Below are positions 53,344-63,790 of a stretch of 64,000 nucleotides of DNA, in pieces. The stretch spans positions 40,132,539 through 40,196,538 of the forward strand of contig ML681992.1 in assembly GCA_007922195.1 (NCBI GenBank), in the 5' to 3' direction. Made by a program: the position numbers and the translations under genes. Under the pieces are notes generated by a model. That model had not been told where the DNA came from. It made no database searches and saw only the letters and a list, made by a program, of their open reading frames with translations. The DNA comes from Podocnemis expansa. Lineage: Eukaryota; Chordata; Testudines; Podocnemididae. Positions within the stretch are counted from its first letter, which is position 1. Every line of letters begins with the position of its first letter.

Positions 53344-53435
53344 AAAAAAACTGAGAGTCCAGTGGTACCTTAAAGACTAACAAATTTCTTCAGGCATATG
53401 CTTTTGTGGGCTCCAACCCACTTCATCAGATGCAT
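53344..53435 (-). mobile_element. 92-bp PLE 3' end with exact 11-bp TSD
   Basis: The element is flanked by CTACACCAACA on both sides (53333-53343 and 53436-53446). On the - strand it starts ATGCATCTGATGAAGTGGGT and ends CTGGACTCTCAGTTTTTTT. It consists of little more than the hammerhead-like motif and the tail (TTTGTTAGTCTTTAAGGTAC). It is the clearest single-orientation copy of the tail family in the window. Confidence 0.9.
53392..53435 (-). ncRNA. Hammerhead-ribozyme-like motif in a PLE tail
   Basis: On the - strand the order is CTGATGA (rc of 53423-53429), one extra A, a perfect 5-bp stem GTGGG/CCCAC with loop TTGGAG (rc of 53406-53421), then AAAA (rc of 53402-53405; the canonical core has GAAA), then GCATATGC, able to form a tiny stem III. 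Hammerhead ribozymes with a short helix III are known in Penelope-like elements. The G-to-A change in the GAAA box and the lack of a clear UH cleavage triplet suggest this copy is inactive. Identification is by motif order only. Confidence 0.45.
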
Positions 53436-54860
53436 CTACACCAACAGAAATGGCCCTTGTAAGCTGCACCTCTATTATGGGGTAGTACGCTGTAGCTATG
53501 CTGAGGTGGTCTCCATCATGGCCGCACATCCTGACAACCGTCATTGACCATAAAAATGGAAGGTGTTGGTTCATTAAAGGGTCAGTGCCCTGTAGTGACT
53601 ACAGTCTGACAAATGGTACCCTGTAGCAATCATACCCTGTTCCTCATTAATTATATGACTGTCATTGAACTGACACCATTTGGTGTTCTTGGTTCCATCA
53701 TTGTAAACTGCAGCATATTCTTTTTTCCTTTTTGCAGGTCTCGTTACCCTGTTTGGATTTGATTTTTGATGATCCCCAAATATGTTTATTACAATGCTTT
53801 ATATATCCGGCCAATTGTATTTTAGTAGCATCATATTTTGCTTTCACCTTTTCAATATTTGGTGATTCAGCTGCCTGACATTTACTATTTGCACCTTTAA
53901 TAAATGGGAAGCCAATCAAAATAACTGAAAAAGGTCATATTGTACAGTGGGCTACTTTATTTCATGGGATAAATCACTATTACTCTTAATGGTAATATCT
54001 TAGCACTTGTATAGCTCCTAAGATTTTATGCACATCAATGAGCAAGTTCTGTTAGCTTTACTCACAGTGACTTGCACCTTGCTCTACCCATGGAGTTAAA
54101 TACTATTCACTGTGTGAATGGCTGGTGCTAACTAATCTTCACACAGTATCCTTGTGAGCCATTCTTATTCTTCATTTTATAGCTTTTTAAATGTGATCAG
54201 GTGACAGAAGTAGATCCATTCTGATGCGCAGACTTTGAAGACATGGAAAAGATATAAACTCAGCAGCAGCAATGTCATGTGTCGTTGAAGCTTCCCCCCA
54301 CTCAAAACTCCAGGCTCAATCCTCTGACTTTGGGAAAGTTCAGATCAGCAAGAAGAGTTTGTGTCTCATGCCAATCTCTGGTTGCTAGCTCTCGTATATA
54401 AAATTATGTCCTTTATAAATATTTTCAAAACAGGTTACGTGGTGCAGTTTATCTACACATTAGGTTTTCACTACTAAAGAGATTTGTGCAAAGCCATCTT
54501 TAGGTCCCTATGTAGCATGAACATCACTCTGCTCAAAAGCAGCTGAGCATTTGAATATCAGAAATATCAGGTTTGGGGGCAGGAGTGAAAATGTGCAGAT
54601 TAACCTGTATAGCAAGTGCTGCTAGCCAGTGATGTTTTTGTTTGTCACTTCCATCAGCCAAGTGAACAAAAACATGACAGTTATAAAAAAATAAAGTTAA
54701 AAAGATAAAAAAGATAAACTGGACCAAAAAAAGAATGTTAGAAGAGACCATCTAATTCCAGGTGAATCCGATCTAGTCTGGGGAAAAGGGAGCATTGTTT
54801 TCATTCCTGGTAAATTGTAGTGCTTATGAAAGTGAGATTCTAAGAGCAATTACTAAAGCT

Positions 54861-55097
54861 AAGGGTACAGCTACACTGCAGATGAAGGCATGATTGTAGC
54901 ACAGGTAGGCAAAAGTAGTGAAGTCATAATGGCATGGACTTCAGTCCTGGACAGCTACCCAAATACTACATTAATGTCCCTGGAAGCTTTGTAGTTGGGG
55001 GGGAAGGGCAGCCCATGCTGAAGTCTATGCCAAACCGTTTCATGACTATTAGTATTTGCATTACAATCACCTTCATTTGCAGTGTAGATATACCTTT
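54861..55097. mobile_element. MITE with ~30-bp imperfect TIRs
   Basis: The left end AAGGGTACAGCTACACTGCA (54861-54880) pairs with the right end GCAGTGTAGATATACCTTT, and the inner GATGAAGG pairs with CCTTCATT. The interior is non-coding. It belongs to the GG(C/T)ATGTCTACACTGC group of MITEs common in turtle genomes. Confidence 0.7.
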
Positions 55098-55404
55098 GTG
55101 TGATTGATGCTGCAAAGCATTTGGAACCCACAAGGCAGCCCTGTGTGCCTTTATTACCTCTAATAAAGACTGGCTATATCTGTCATGGAAAGTAGGAAGC
55201 TAGGCCCTAGAAGAGGTCCCTCATTAGCCGAAGGGAAAAAGCAGACCATCGGTATGCAATTATTTAAAAAGTACCTGTAAAGAGACAGTTGCCTAAGAAG
55301 GCTCCTGATTATAGGAAATAACTGCTTTGTGGTCCTTGATGATTTTGGGTCAAATGTATGTATTTTATGTGTTTGTTTTGCATTGTGAAACTTGGTTGAA
55401 TAAG

Positions 55405-55656
55405 TTCCAAAGGGCAGCTGTGTTAGTCTAGTTCAGTAAAACAAACAAGGAGTCCTGTGGCACTAAAAGACTAAGAAATTTATTTATTGCATGAACTTTT
55501 GTAGGAGAAAATCCAGCTTCATTTTTGCATTTATTTCCTCCCATTCTGTAAGTCCCCCCATCTTCAAAGTACCTGAATAAGTGGGATTTTCTCCTACGAA
55601 AGCCTTGAAATAAATAAATTTCTTAGTCTTTAAGTGCCACAGGGCTCCTTGTTTGT
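55405..55656. mobile_element. PLE-derived foldback unit with 9-bp TSD
   Basis: It starts TTCCAAAGGGCAGCTGTGTT, AGTCTAG, then has a left arm AACAAGGAGTCCTGTGGCAC. An inverted right arm ends GTGCCACAGGGCTCCTTGTT. The flanks are TTGAATAAG (55396-55404) and TTGAATACG (55657-55665), an 8/9 match. The right arm has CTGAATAAGTGGGATTTTCT and CTACGAAAGCC: the GAAA box is intact but the CTGANGA box is mutated. The arrangement is identical to 25722-25918. Confidence 0.8.
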
Positions 55657-56129
55657 TTGAATACGCAATCTAAGGAACTAAAAAAAGAGAGAGATTTAAT
55701 TCTATAGCAAAGAAGGTCTTCTGTTGCTTGAGGGAAGGACTTTGGAAGTGAGGTCAGCCATATATATAAACAAAATGGAATAATAATTTGGAACAGTGAA
55801 GGAACATGGAAGAATTAATGAGTGCATGGCTTCAGTTATGCTTACAGAGGCCTCAGTTACTCATCCATTTATTGCTAGTTCATACACCCCGTACCCACAC
55901 ATGGTAAATAGATTCTGGGCATGGTATGTGTACACACTATGTATATGCATATACCCACATCTAGAATGCCCTGTTGAGTATGTGACTCAGTCTACCATTT
56001 CAGAAGCATCATCTCAGAGTCCTGTGAGTCATAGGAGACATGCTAGGAGCTGCTTTGCTATGTGTTGTTGGTACTATATGCTATTAGCAATGGCACTTCC
56101 AATTCACTTCTCCTTTCTGCCAAACTGCA

Positions 56130-57200
56130 TGGAAGACATGGAATAAATCCATCATGATGTGGGTCTGCTTCTGCTGCTGCTCACGGGACAAATATCTATG
56201 TGGCACAGCACCAGATCCTGGATGGAATGGGTCCAGAAATATTTCAGATACCAAAGATGGCTGACGGAGAAGGTGCATGAAAAGCCACTAGGATCCCATG
56301 GAACAAAATCTATTGAATTATGAGAGTGCAATAATATGCCCTGCGTGAAGACCCTTGTTTCTGGTCCCAACACCCAGCAGAACGTTGTAGGACACATCAT
56401 CTTGGAACCTTGGATGATGACCGGGAGCTTTATAATTTCTGAATGAGGAATCGGACCTCCACGGAGTTGTGCAAAGAATTTACACCCCTGCTAGATGGTG
56501 TGTTTTTGGAAATCCATAGCTGGTACCGAAGTGGGTGGATATTGCCTTTTGGAAGCTGGCAATACCTAACAGCTACCAGTCAGTCGACAAAAATTTTAGG
56601 GTTGGGAAGTCAACAGCCAAGGGGTTGGTTGCACAGGTTAGCCATGATGTCATACTGTCATCTACTCACAGGTGGTTATCTTATCCCAAGTCCCTGAAAT
56701 TACAGCTAGATTTCAAAAGATGGGGTTTTTAAACTATGCAGAGGCCATTGCTGGAACACACAACCCAGCTCTTTTCCCACTGAAACAGGTCAGTGAATAT
56801 ATGAACTGAAAAGGTTTCTATTCACTCTTTCGCCAAAGCTTGGTTGATCACAATCATGAACATCATATTAGAAACACATGGAAGGATCATGACACTGTGG
56901 TGCTGAAGCTACTAAGATTTACCTGAGAAAAGAAGAAGGGCCTTTATTCCCCAGAAACTTATTGCTTCTGTATGGTGTTCCTGTGCTAAGAGTTATTTTG
57001 AAAGACCCTGCATACTCATTCCTAACATGGCTCATGGAGATGTACCTCAAGATCACCAACCCAAGAAAAAAGGAATTCAACTACGGACTGAGCAGCTGCT
57101 AAATGGTGGCAGAGCGCACTTCTGGACTGATGATAGTTTGTTGGTGATGCCTACAGATCTATCTGGATGCTAATGTGGCCAGCATGGTTTGCCGAGTGAC
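56130..57200 (+). pseudogene. PIF/Harbinger transposase, degenerate
   Basis: Fragments in shifting frames on the + strand follow the family order: LDDDRELYNF and MRNRTSTELCKEFTPLLD (56410-56500), IAFWKLAIPNSYQSVDKNFR and VGKSTAKGLVAQVSHDVI (56538-56660), NYAEAIAGTHNPALFP (56734-56781), LKDPAYSFLTWLMEMYLKI (56998-57054), KKEFNYGLSSC and MVAER (57070-57120). The DDE site is damaged: the first Asp (family GAIDGTHI) is Ala at 56750-56752, the second Asp (DPAY, 57004-57006) is kept, and a stop precedes MVAER. Intact Harbinger transposases work with a Myb-like partner, which I did not find. Confidence 0.8.
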
Positions 57201-57811
57201 AGCTTATTTTGGCACCACAAGTCAGTGTCCCTAGTGCATTTTCTGCCCTCAGGGAACCAAACCCAAAAAGACTAGTAGTACATCTGAGCCACACCAAGGG
57301 GACCCATGCTGGAGTCCAGCCAAACTTCAAGTTGAAACAGGTCAGATCCACAGCTAATTTGAATTTGCTATTCAGGAAACCAAATACTTGGGGTTCCTGG
57401 TGGAGAAGGGGAAACATCTCCCCTCTCCTAAATAAAGAGAAGGCTCGAAGGGAAACCCTTGCTCTCTGAAAAAAACGATGTGTAGTCCTCTCTAGGACTA
57501 TGGAGCTATTACAAGTGTTTCCTACTTTGCCATCCTGACATTTCTTTAATGGACATCACCAGACAGAACTACAAACAAAGTCCACTAGATGCCATGTGAC
57601 AGAACCCCTTTCATGAATGTCATCATAAGGCTGGGTTTCTGTTAGCCACAACCTGTGCTTTAGAGCATTGGATTTACACAGGCTTTCATGCTTACAGTGG
57701 TGCTTCAGACAAGAGACTGCCCTAGACCTAAATCTTTCCAAAAATGATATTTAAATAGACTGCTTTTTCCTAGAGAAACTCAATATTCCATAACTTTGAA
57801 GGAATGTCTAA

Positions 57812-58797
57812 CAGGGGTTAAAGTAAGGGGGAACACCCCAGAATGGCACTCCAGGGACCCCTATTTTTAGGAGGCATCATTCTGGGGCCTCCTAAAAATA
57901 GGGGAATGCACCAGAATTCTGCACTCCAGGCGCCCCCTAAAAAAATAGAAGAGCATGCCAGAATGCAGCATTCTGGCATTTTCCCCCAGGGCTGGCTCAG
58001 GGAAGGGGCTGTGGGTTGGAGAAAGCCTGGCAACCCTCCTGCCCAGTGCGTGCGCCGGCCCCACCCCTTCCTGCTGGGCCTGGGCAGTGCATGCGGCCCA
58101 GATCCAGTCTCGGGCCCATGCCCCCCTCACTGGCCAGGCAGCTGGCATTGCAGCCTCCCTCCCTCTCCCCAGCCTGGCCTGGCCCAGCTCCTTGGTGGGG
58201 GCCCAGGGGGTTGGGGGTCAGTCTGGTTCTGGTGGGGAAATGGCGTGGGATGGGGGTTAGGAAGAAGGGTTGGGATGTTGGGCTGCAGAGGTGTGGAGAA
58301 GGTTGGGGGGGCTGATGGGGCAGAGGGAGGAATGGGGACTGAAGGGGGCTAGGAATATTTGGAGATGTTTAAGGCCTGGCTGGATAAGACTCTGGCTGGG
58401 ATAATTTAGTGGGAGTGGTCCTGCTTTTTTTGGCAGGGGGTTGGACTAGATGACCTCATGAGGTCCCTTCCAACCCTATGATTCTATGAGGTGGCTGGGG
58501 GCTGAAGGGGGTGGACTGAAATGGGGAGCTGGGGGGGTAGGGGGTTAAGAGGTCTGGAGTGAGGACTTGGGGGCAGGGAGCTTAGGAAATGGGGATTGAG
58601 GAAGACATGGGGAAAGGGGTCTGATGAGGACAGGCTTTTTGGGGGCAGTAGCTGGGCTGGGGAGCAGTAGCTGGGGTGGGGGGTAGGTGTTTGGGGGGCA
58701 GTAGCTAGGGTGAATGAAGGGGGGCCTGGAGCTGCATGATGGGGGCCTGGAAATTTAGGAGGATTCTGGGGCCAGCAAAATCTTACTTTAACCTCTA
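57812..58797. mobile_element. hAT-type element, family CAGGGGTTAAAGTA, with CR1 inside
   Basis: It starts CAGGGGTTAAAGTAAGGGG and ends CTTACTTTAACCTCTA, imperfect inverted ends. Its left 180 bp repeat GGGGCCTCCTAAAAATAGGG-type palindromes like those at 32455-32600. The middle is G-rich filler. A CR1 3' end (58352-58490) inserted into it later. TSDs are degraded. ORFs of up to 169 codons in the filler are not genes. Confidence 0.65.
58352..58490 (+). mobile_element. CR1 LINE 3' end inside a hAT element
   Basis: TTTAAGGCCTGGCTGGATAA and GGGTTGGACTAGATGACCTC lead to CCTATGATTCTATGAG, the CR1 tail. It is 139 bp and 5'-truncated. Confidence 0.9.
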
Positions 58798-59574
58798 GTG
58801 TTTTGTAATCCAGTGGGCCATAACAAAACTCAAATGCTACTTTTAGGGTAACCATTTGTCTCTTTTATAAATTATGCTTCACTGTGCTGGCTTCATATTG
58901 ATCTGGTAGCTGGCTTTGTGGCCTCATGCTCTTCAGTTGCTGGACTGGCTGAAGAAGAAGCACCTAAATGCATGTTCCTTTTCTCTGTGTCGAGGTGAGA
59001 TACCTGACCATCATCAAAAGCCTGGGCCTGGTGTAAGGGAGGAGGCGCATGATAGAAAGGGGACAGTGTGACCCTGGTACTACCCACCGCTCATGGCCCA
59101 ACTCTCTTAATGAAAGGAGTCAATATCTACCAGGAAAGAGGGAAGAAGGCAGGACAGCTGCCCCAAAGCAAATGAAAAGAAGGCTGCTTCTTAGAAAGGC
59201 TGCTGCTGTTAGAGGAAATGTACTTTTTAACTCCCTCAGGAACAACTATAAAACTGTATATTTTTCTTGGCTCACTTTGCACGGTGAACTCTGATTGAAA
59301 AAGTAACCCAAGGGGCTGCAGAAATTCTAACGAGGCTTGCTCTAGAATTAATAGCAGGTCTTTTTCTTAAGAAGAGATAAGCTGTTCCCCCCACCCCTTT
59401 CCTGTACTAAAATGGATCTCCTATTTGGAACTGGGTTTGGGCACAACAAGCATTGTATAAACAGGATATGCTTCTCCACTAAATATTGCTACATCATCTC
59501 TGTCCAGGCTAGTAATTCCCTCTGCTAAAGGAGAGAGCTAAGTGGAAGGAAATTGCAGAGCTTCTTCAAATCAA

Positions 59575-59690
59575 ATCATAGGGCTGGAAGGGCCCTCATG
59601 AGATCATCAAGTCCAACCCCCTGGGAATTGAACCCAGGTTCTTCTGCATGTTAAGCAGAGGTGTTAGCTACTACACTATTTGCAGGGCTT
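59575..59690 (-). repeat. CR1 tail and tRNA-like SINE head, antisense
   Basis: AGGGCTGGAAGGGCCCTCAT and AGTCCAACCCCCTGGGAATT form the antisense CR1 3' end. GAACCCAGGTTCTTCTGCAT and TTAGCTACTACACTAT read in reverse as a SINE head with a B box (GGTTCAATTCC). It may be a CR1/SINE chimera, as SINEs that borrow CR1 tails are known. Confidence 0.45.
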
Positions 59691-60209
59691 TATGCAGTTC
59701 AGTCTGGTTTTTTTAATACTTGGTTCTGGGAGCAGGTCATGTCAGTTTGACTGAAATGAATACATCCTAATTCATCACTTCAAATTTCTGTAACTCTGTT
59801 TTAGGGTCAGGAGTCAACATAGCTGTATGCCAGCTGCTTAATTTGCCACTACTCTGTCATAACGGGCTTTCTCCAGTTTAGTAAATATCAGGAAGTTCAG
59901 GTATGATTGTAAACAGACCCACAGGATCATTCCATTGAAAAGCAAGTGGTAGCAAGATCTGCCTTATATGGCTTTTCTTTGCTTAGCCTCTTTGCATTTG
60001 CTGGCAGTTAAATCATGATTAGATTCATTTGGGCACCTAGCAGAGAAATGTAGCTCTAGATTTTGCAGATCATAAATTAAATAAATCTGCCTAGCCACTT
60101 CAATGGTATTCTACTGAATGTGAATTTGACGTCCTATTTTTAGCTGAATTACACTCAATCAATTTAAATCAAGCTTTAGAAGTGAGTGGACATTACTGTA
60201 ATGGAGGGG

Positions 60210-60830
60210 TTAAGGTGGCTGAGGGGGTGGGGGACAATTAACCACCTTGGTTTCACTGCAGGAGAAGCCAGGGAGCAAATACTAATTAAAGAGGAGGCTC
60301 AGCTGGACAGGAACAAGATGGGCTTATATAAAATCCAGTAACTGAGAGTAGGTGGGGGCTGTAGGGAAGTATTCTTTAGTCACTGTCTGGGTCAAGGGAG
60401 ATGATCTGGGGACTACAGAGTGCAGTCTACATTACTTTCTGGCAGGAGGGAGTTTAGGCTGACAAAAAACTGGTGGGAGGGGGGAGGAGTTGGAAAGGCT
60501 CTGGGAAAAAGCATCAGGCTATGTAATAAGGCTGACTATAGCTACTGGTTAGAGGGTGCCTGAGCTGGAACCTGGAGTAGAGGGTGTGGGTTCCTCTATA
60601 AGTGACTGGGGCAGTGGCATGGACCTTGCAATGGACAGCAGTGTGCCCCAGAAGACTTTGATATGCCTGAAGGAGGGAACTATAATAACCTGGTTGAAGG
60701 GACAACTCACTGAGAGGGAGTGGAGGGTGAAAGAGGGTGGAAGGCTGAGATGCCACCATAGGAGGGCACTGCACCTGGAAAGAGTTAATCCCCAGAGTTG
60801 GAAAGAGCTAATTCCCAAGAGTGACCATAA
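60210..60830 (+). repeat. LTR/leader-like repeat with TATA box
   Basis: GGACAATTAACCACCTTGG and GGCTTATATAAAATCCAGT (60325-60343, TATA-like) are followed by a G-rich leader. Resemblance to the left part of 40960-41790 suggests the same retroelement family. No ends or TSD were found. Confidence 0.35.
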
Positions 60831-61439
60831 TGGTGAGTGGAGCCATGGATAAATATTCCATGCTATATCCTAACTAAAATCTTTACATGTTTATCCAGGA
60901 ACTGTGCACTCAATAAGTCCAGTTACAGAAACAAGCTGGAAGAACACACTCTAAAAGGAATCCTGTATATTTAGCTAGGCCCTATGTATCAGTGAAGGAG
61001 GGGAAAGTGGTCATAGTTTCTTAAAAAAAAAAAAAAATTAAAAAAAATTGAAATTTTGGTTGGATTAAGGCCTAGGAATTCTTGGACTGTACGTAGGTTC
61101 CTAGAAGAGACTCCTCAGATGCTTACATTCCATTTTTAGGCACCAGTACAATCCACTCTTGCTCAGTTGTCACACACAGCACTTGAAGTCACTCACTGCC
61201 TAAGCTGTTACAGCAAAAGTTCCCTGGGCTCCTATGTCATTGGTTCTGGGCATGCAGAATATTGCCTTGCACTAGGGATGAAGACATATGTCTCACCCCT
61301 CAATGTCAGCAATTCATAAACAGGGGGCCCCAGACATTCATCTGCTGAAGTTGCATGTAGGGCCCAGTCTGGTGAGAGAGCTCCCTGGGCACCTAGATCT
61401 ATACAAAACAGGTGTGGGGGAAGAGACCCTTGCTTATAC

Positions 61440-61505
61440 CTTTTGCCTAGTGGTTAGAGCCCTCATGGGGGATGTTGGAGACCTAGGTTCAATTTTCCCT
61501 TCTGC
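61440..61505 (+). repeat. tRNA-derived SINE head
   Basis: CCTAGTGGTTAGAGCCCTCA is an A-box-like start and GACCTAGGTTCAATTTTCCC a B-box-like segment, spaced as in a tRNA-derived Pol III promoter. Body and tail are not resolved. Confidence 0.5.
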
Positions 61506-62992
61506 TGGAGAAGGAGAAAGAATTGGATCAGGGATTTGCCCCCTCACATTTATGTGCTCTAGCTTACTGGACTGTGCATATAGATATTTAGATGCAGATT
61601 ATGATGTGGTGCTCTCTGTGTGTGTCTGTCTCTGATTCAAATTGAATAATCTGGGCCAAAGAAAAGGTTAGAATGAATATAGGTTAGTGGCTAGGACATT
61701 CACCAGAGAGGTGTTAAGGAGAATAGATTTGAATTTGGATTTATCAGAGAGAAGGAGAACTTAAACCAGTGATCTCCAGCATCTCACTTGAATGCCCTAA
61801 CCCCTGAGCTAATGGTTCTAAGGACCTTGCTTCTCTTTTCCCATGTAGCTCTCAGAAGCTGCTGAGCACACTTCCTATATCGGGGCCTATGGGTGTGTTA
61901 AATGAAAGGCCCCTATCTTCCTCCAGTCTGTGAATCACTAGCAGAGATAGGCACCTAACCTTAGGCTGCAGAAAGGTGCCTATCTCTGGGAGGGAGCAGT
62001 GCTTATGAACACAGTCCTCTCATCAGTATCTCTCATTAGGTTAGGTACCTTCCCATCTGGCATGTTGACTTCATGGATTGCATTGTATGGTGCCTGTTTC
62101 TCCCCATTCATTGTACAGGGGCATAACTCAGGCTATATGAATCACAGTGGTGTTCCTGTATATTTTTACTGGCATCTAAAAGTTAGGTATTGTGACATTC
62201 AACATCGCAATGCACAAGTCCTTTTGTGAATTGGAGTAATTTCAAAAATCTTTGTTTTAATGGGTGGGTTGGTTGGTTTGTTTATTTTTAAAAAAATGTT
62301 TCTAGCACTAATGATTGTGAAGAAAAGCTAGGACATGTACAGCATGTGCAATCAATGCAGTTGGGTTGAATCCTCAGACAGTTTAAAAACAGAACTTTTG
62401 AATGGTATGAACTGCCTTATGCATTTCAATGGAGAATTAACTTCCAAACTACTGTTTTGGGGTGCTTTTCCACCTCCACCCCACAAAGGGTTGGGAGGGA
62501 GGTGGCAGAAGATGGTAATGGCTACCAGTTGTGAATAATCAATAGTCTTAAGAAAACATTTCTCCAAACAAACCACTTGTGAGAACCTCAGTCACCCAAA
62601 TTTTAGATGCATATACAGTTGAGAAATTAGAGGCTGTGATATGACTTTGGTGCATACAAGGTTAGCATATTAGCACAAATTATTTTCCATTTAATTCAGA
62701 ATGATTATACAATCATTTTCTACTACTCAGCTATTCGGTAATAACTTAGACTCGTTAGTGGAATATGTGTTTATATTTGCTGCTCGGTCTTCCCTCCACA
62801 AAGTCTACATTTAGTGGAAATATGTTAGGTAAATACATAAAATATAGTTTTCTTCCCAGTAAATTAAATTTGGAACAATTTTATTTTCCAGTTGTATCTC
62901 TATTCTTGTGCATAGACCATCTCCATAAGTAAGTTGGTTGGAATAACAATTTCCTGCAACAGTGCCCAGTCACTGACAACATAACTTCTAAT

Positions 62993-63790
62993 AAAAAAAA
63001 CAACAAGGAGTTGTGTGGCACTTTCAGACTAACAGATTTATTTTTTGCATGAGCTTTCGTGGGAGAAGATCCCACTGCCTCAGATGCTTCGAAGATGGGT
63101 GAACTTACAGAAAGGAATGAAACTAAATGCAAAGGGGTGTAAAACATAGGATCAAGTCATAAAGTAACAGCAAATCAGAGCAGTTTACAGGCTCAAACCC
63201 TGGGAAGCCTGAAGTCAAATTACCCTTTGTAATGGGAAAAGAACCCATAGTCTTGATTAAGTCCTGCTTTCACAGAATTTAGCTTGTATATTAATTCGAG
63301 TTCAGCTGTTTCTCTTTGAAGTCTTGATGTCCCAGTCACATCTCTAACGACAGTCATTAACAAATCCTAATCACTTGATGACGGATTTGTTAACTACTGT
63401 CATTCGAGATGTAGCTGGGACATCAAGACTTCAAAGAGAAACAGCTGAACTCGAACTAATATACAAGCTAAATTCTGTGAAAGCAGGACTTAATCAAGAC
63501 TATGGGTTCTTTTCCCATTACAAAGGGTAATTTGACTTCAGCCTTCCCAGGGTTTGAGCCTGTAAACTGCTCTGATTTGCTGTTACTTTATAACCTGATC
63601 CTATGTTTTACACCCCTTTGCATTTAGTTTCGTTCCTTTCTGTAAATTCACCCATCTTTGAAGCATCTGAGGCAGTGGGATCTTCTCCCATGAAAGCTCA
63701 TGCAAAAAATAAATCTGTTAGTCTTAAAGTGCCACACAACTCCTTGTTGTGTTTTTACTCGACTAGACTAACACGGCTATCCTTTTGAAA
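62993..63790. mobile_element. 798-bp PLE foldback with 367-bp arms and 12-bp TSD
   Basis: Arms 63001-63367 and 63383-63749 are inverted copies of each other around a 15-bp spacer, with roughly 12-15 mismatches by eye (about 96% identity) and no net indel. The exact 12-mer ATAACTTCTAAT flanks the unit (62981-62992 and 63791-63802). The right arm, read +, encodes a PLE-like GIY-YIG C-terminal tail, SRLQRETAELELIYKLNSVK and AGLNQDYGFF, ending at TAA (63528-63530). It then has a non-coding tail with a hammerhead-like core (CTGAGGC, stem, TGAAAGCTCATGC) and CAACTCCTTGTTG. A head (GACTAACACGGCTATCC) follows only on the right. Confidence 0.9.

Larger units (their letters stand above)
58798..62980. 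other. Intergenic repeat-rich DNA
   Basis: It contains an antisense CR1/SINE piece (59575-59690), a diverged retroelement leader (60210-60830), an A-rich run (61021-61046) and SINE heads (61440-61505, 61681-61830). Elsewhere (58870-59570, 59700-60200, 61860-62980) I see no gene or named repeat. Confidence 0.6.

Noticed and set aside
57843..58352. 169-codon ORF
   Set aside because: Lies in the G-rich filler of a hAT-type element and has no homology I recognise.
61440..61505. Functional tRNA gene
   Set aside because: A and B boxes are recognisable but the acceptor and anticodon stems do not pair; it is better read as a SINE head.
62881..63147. - strand ORF whose peptide nearly equals the + strand ORF at 63603-63788
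   Set aside because: The identity arises from the inverted-repeat arms; the frame lies in the non-coding PLE tail, so it is not a gene pair.
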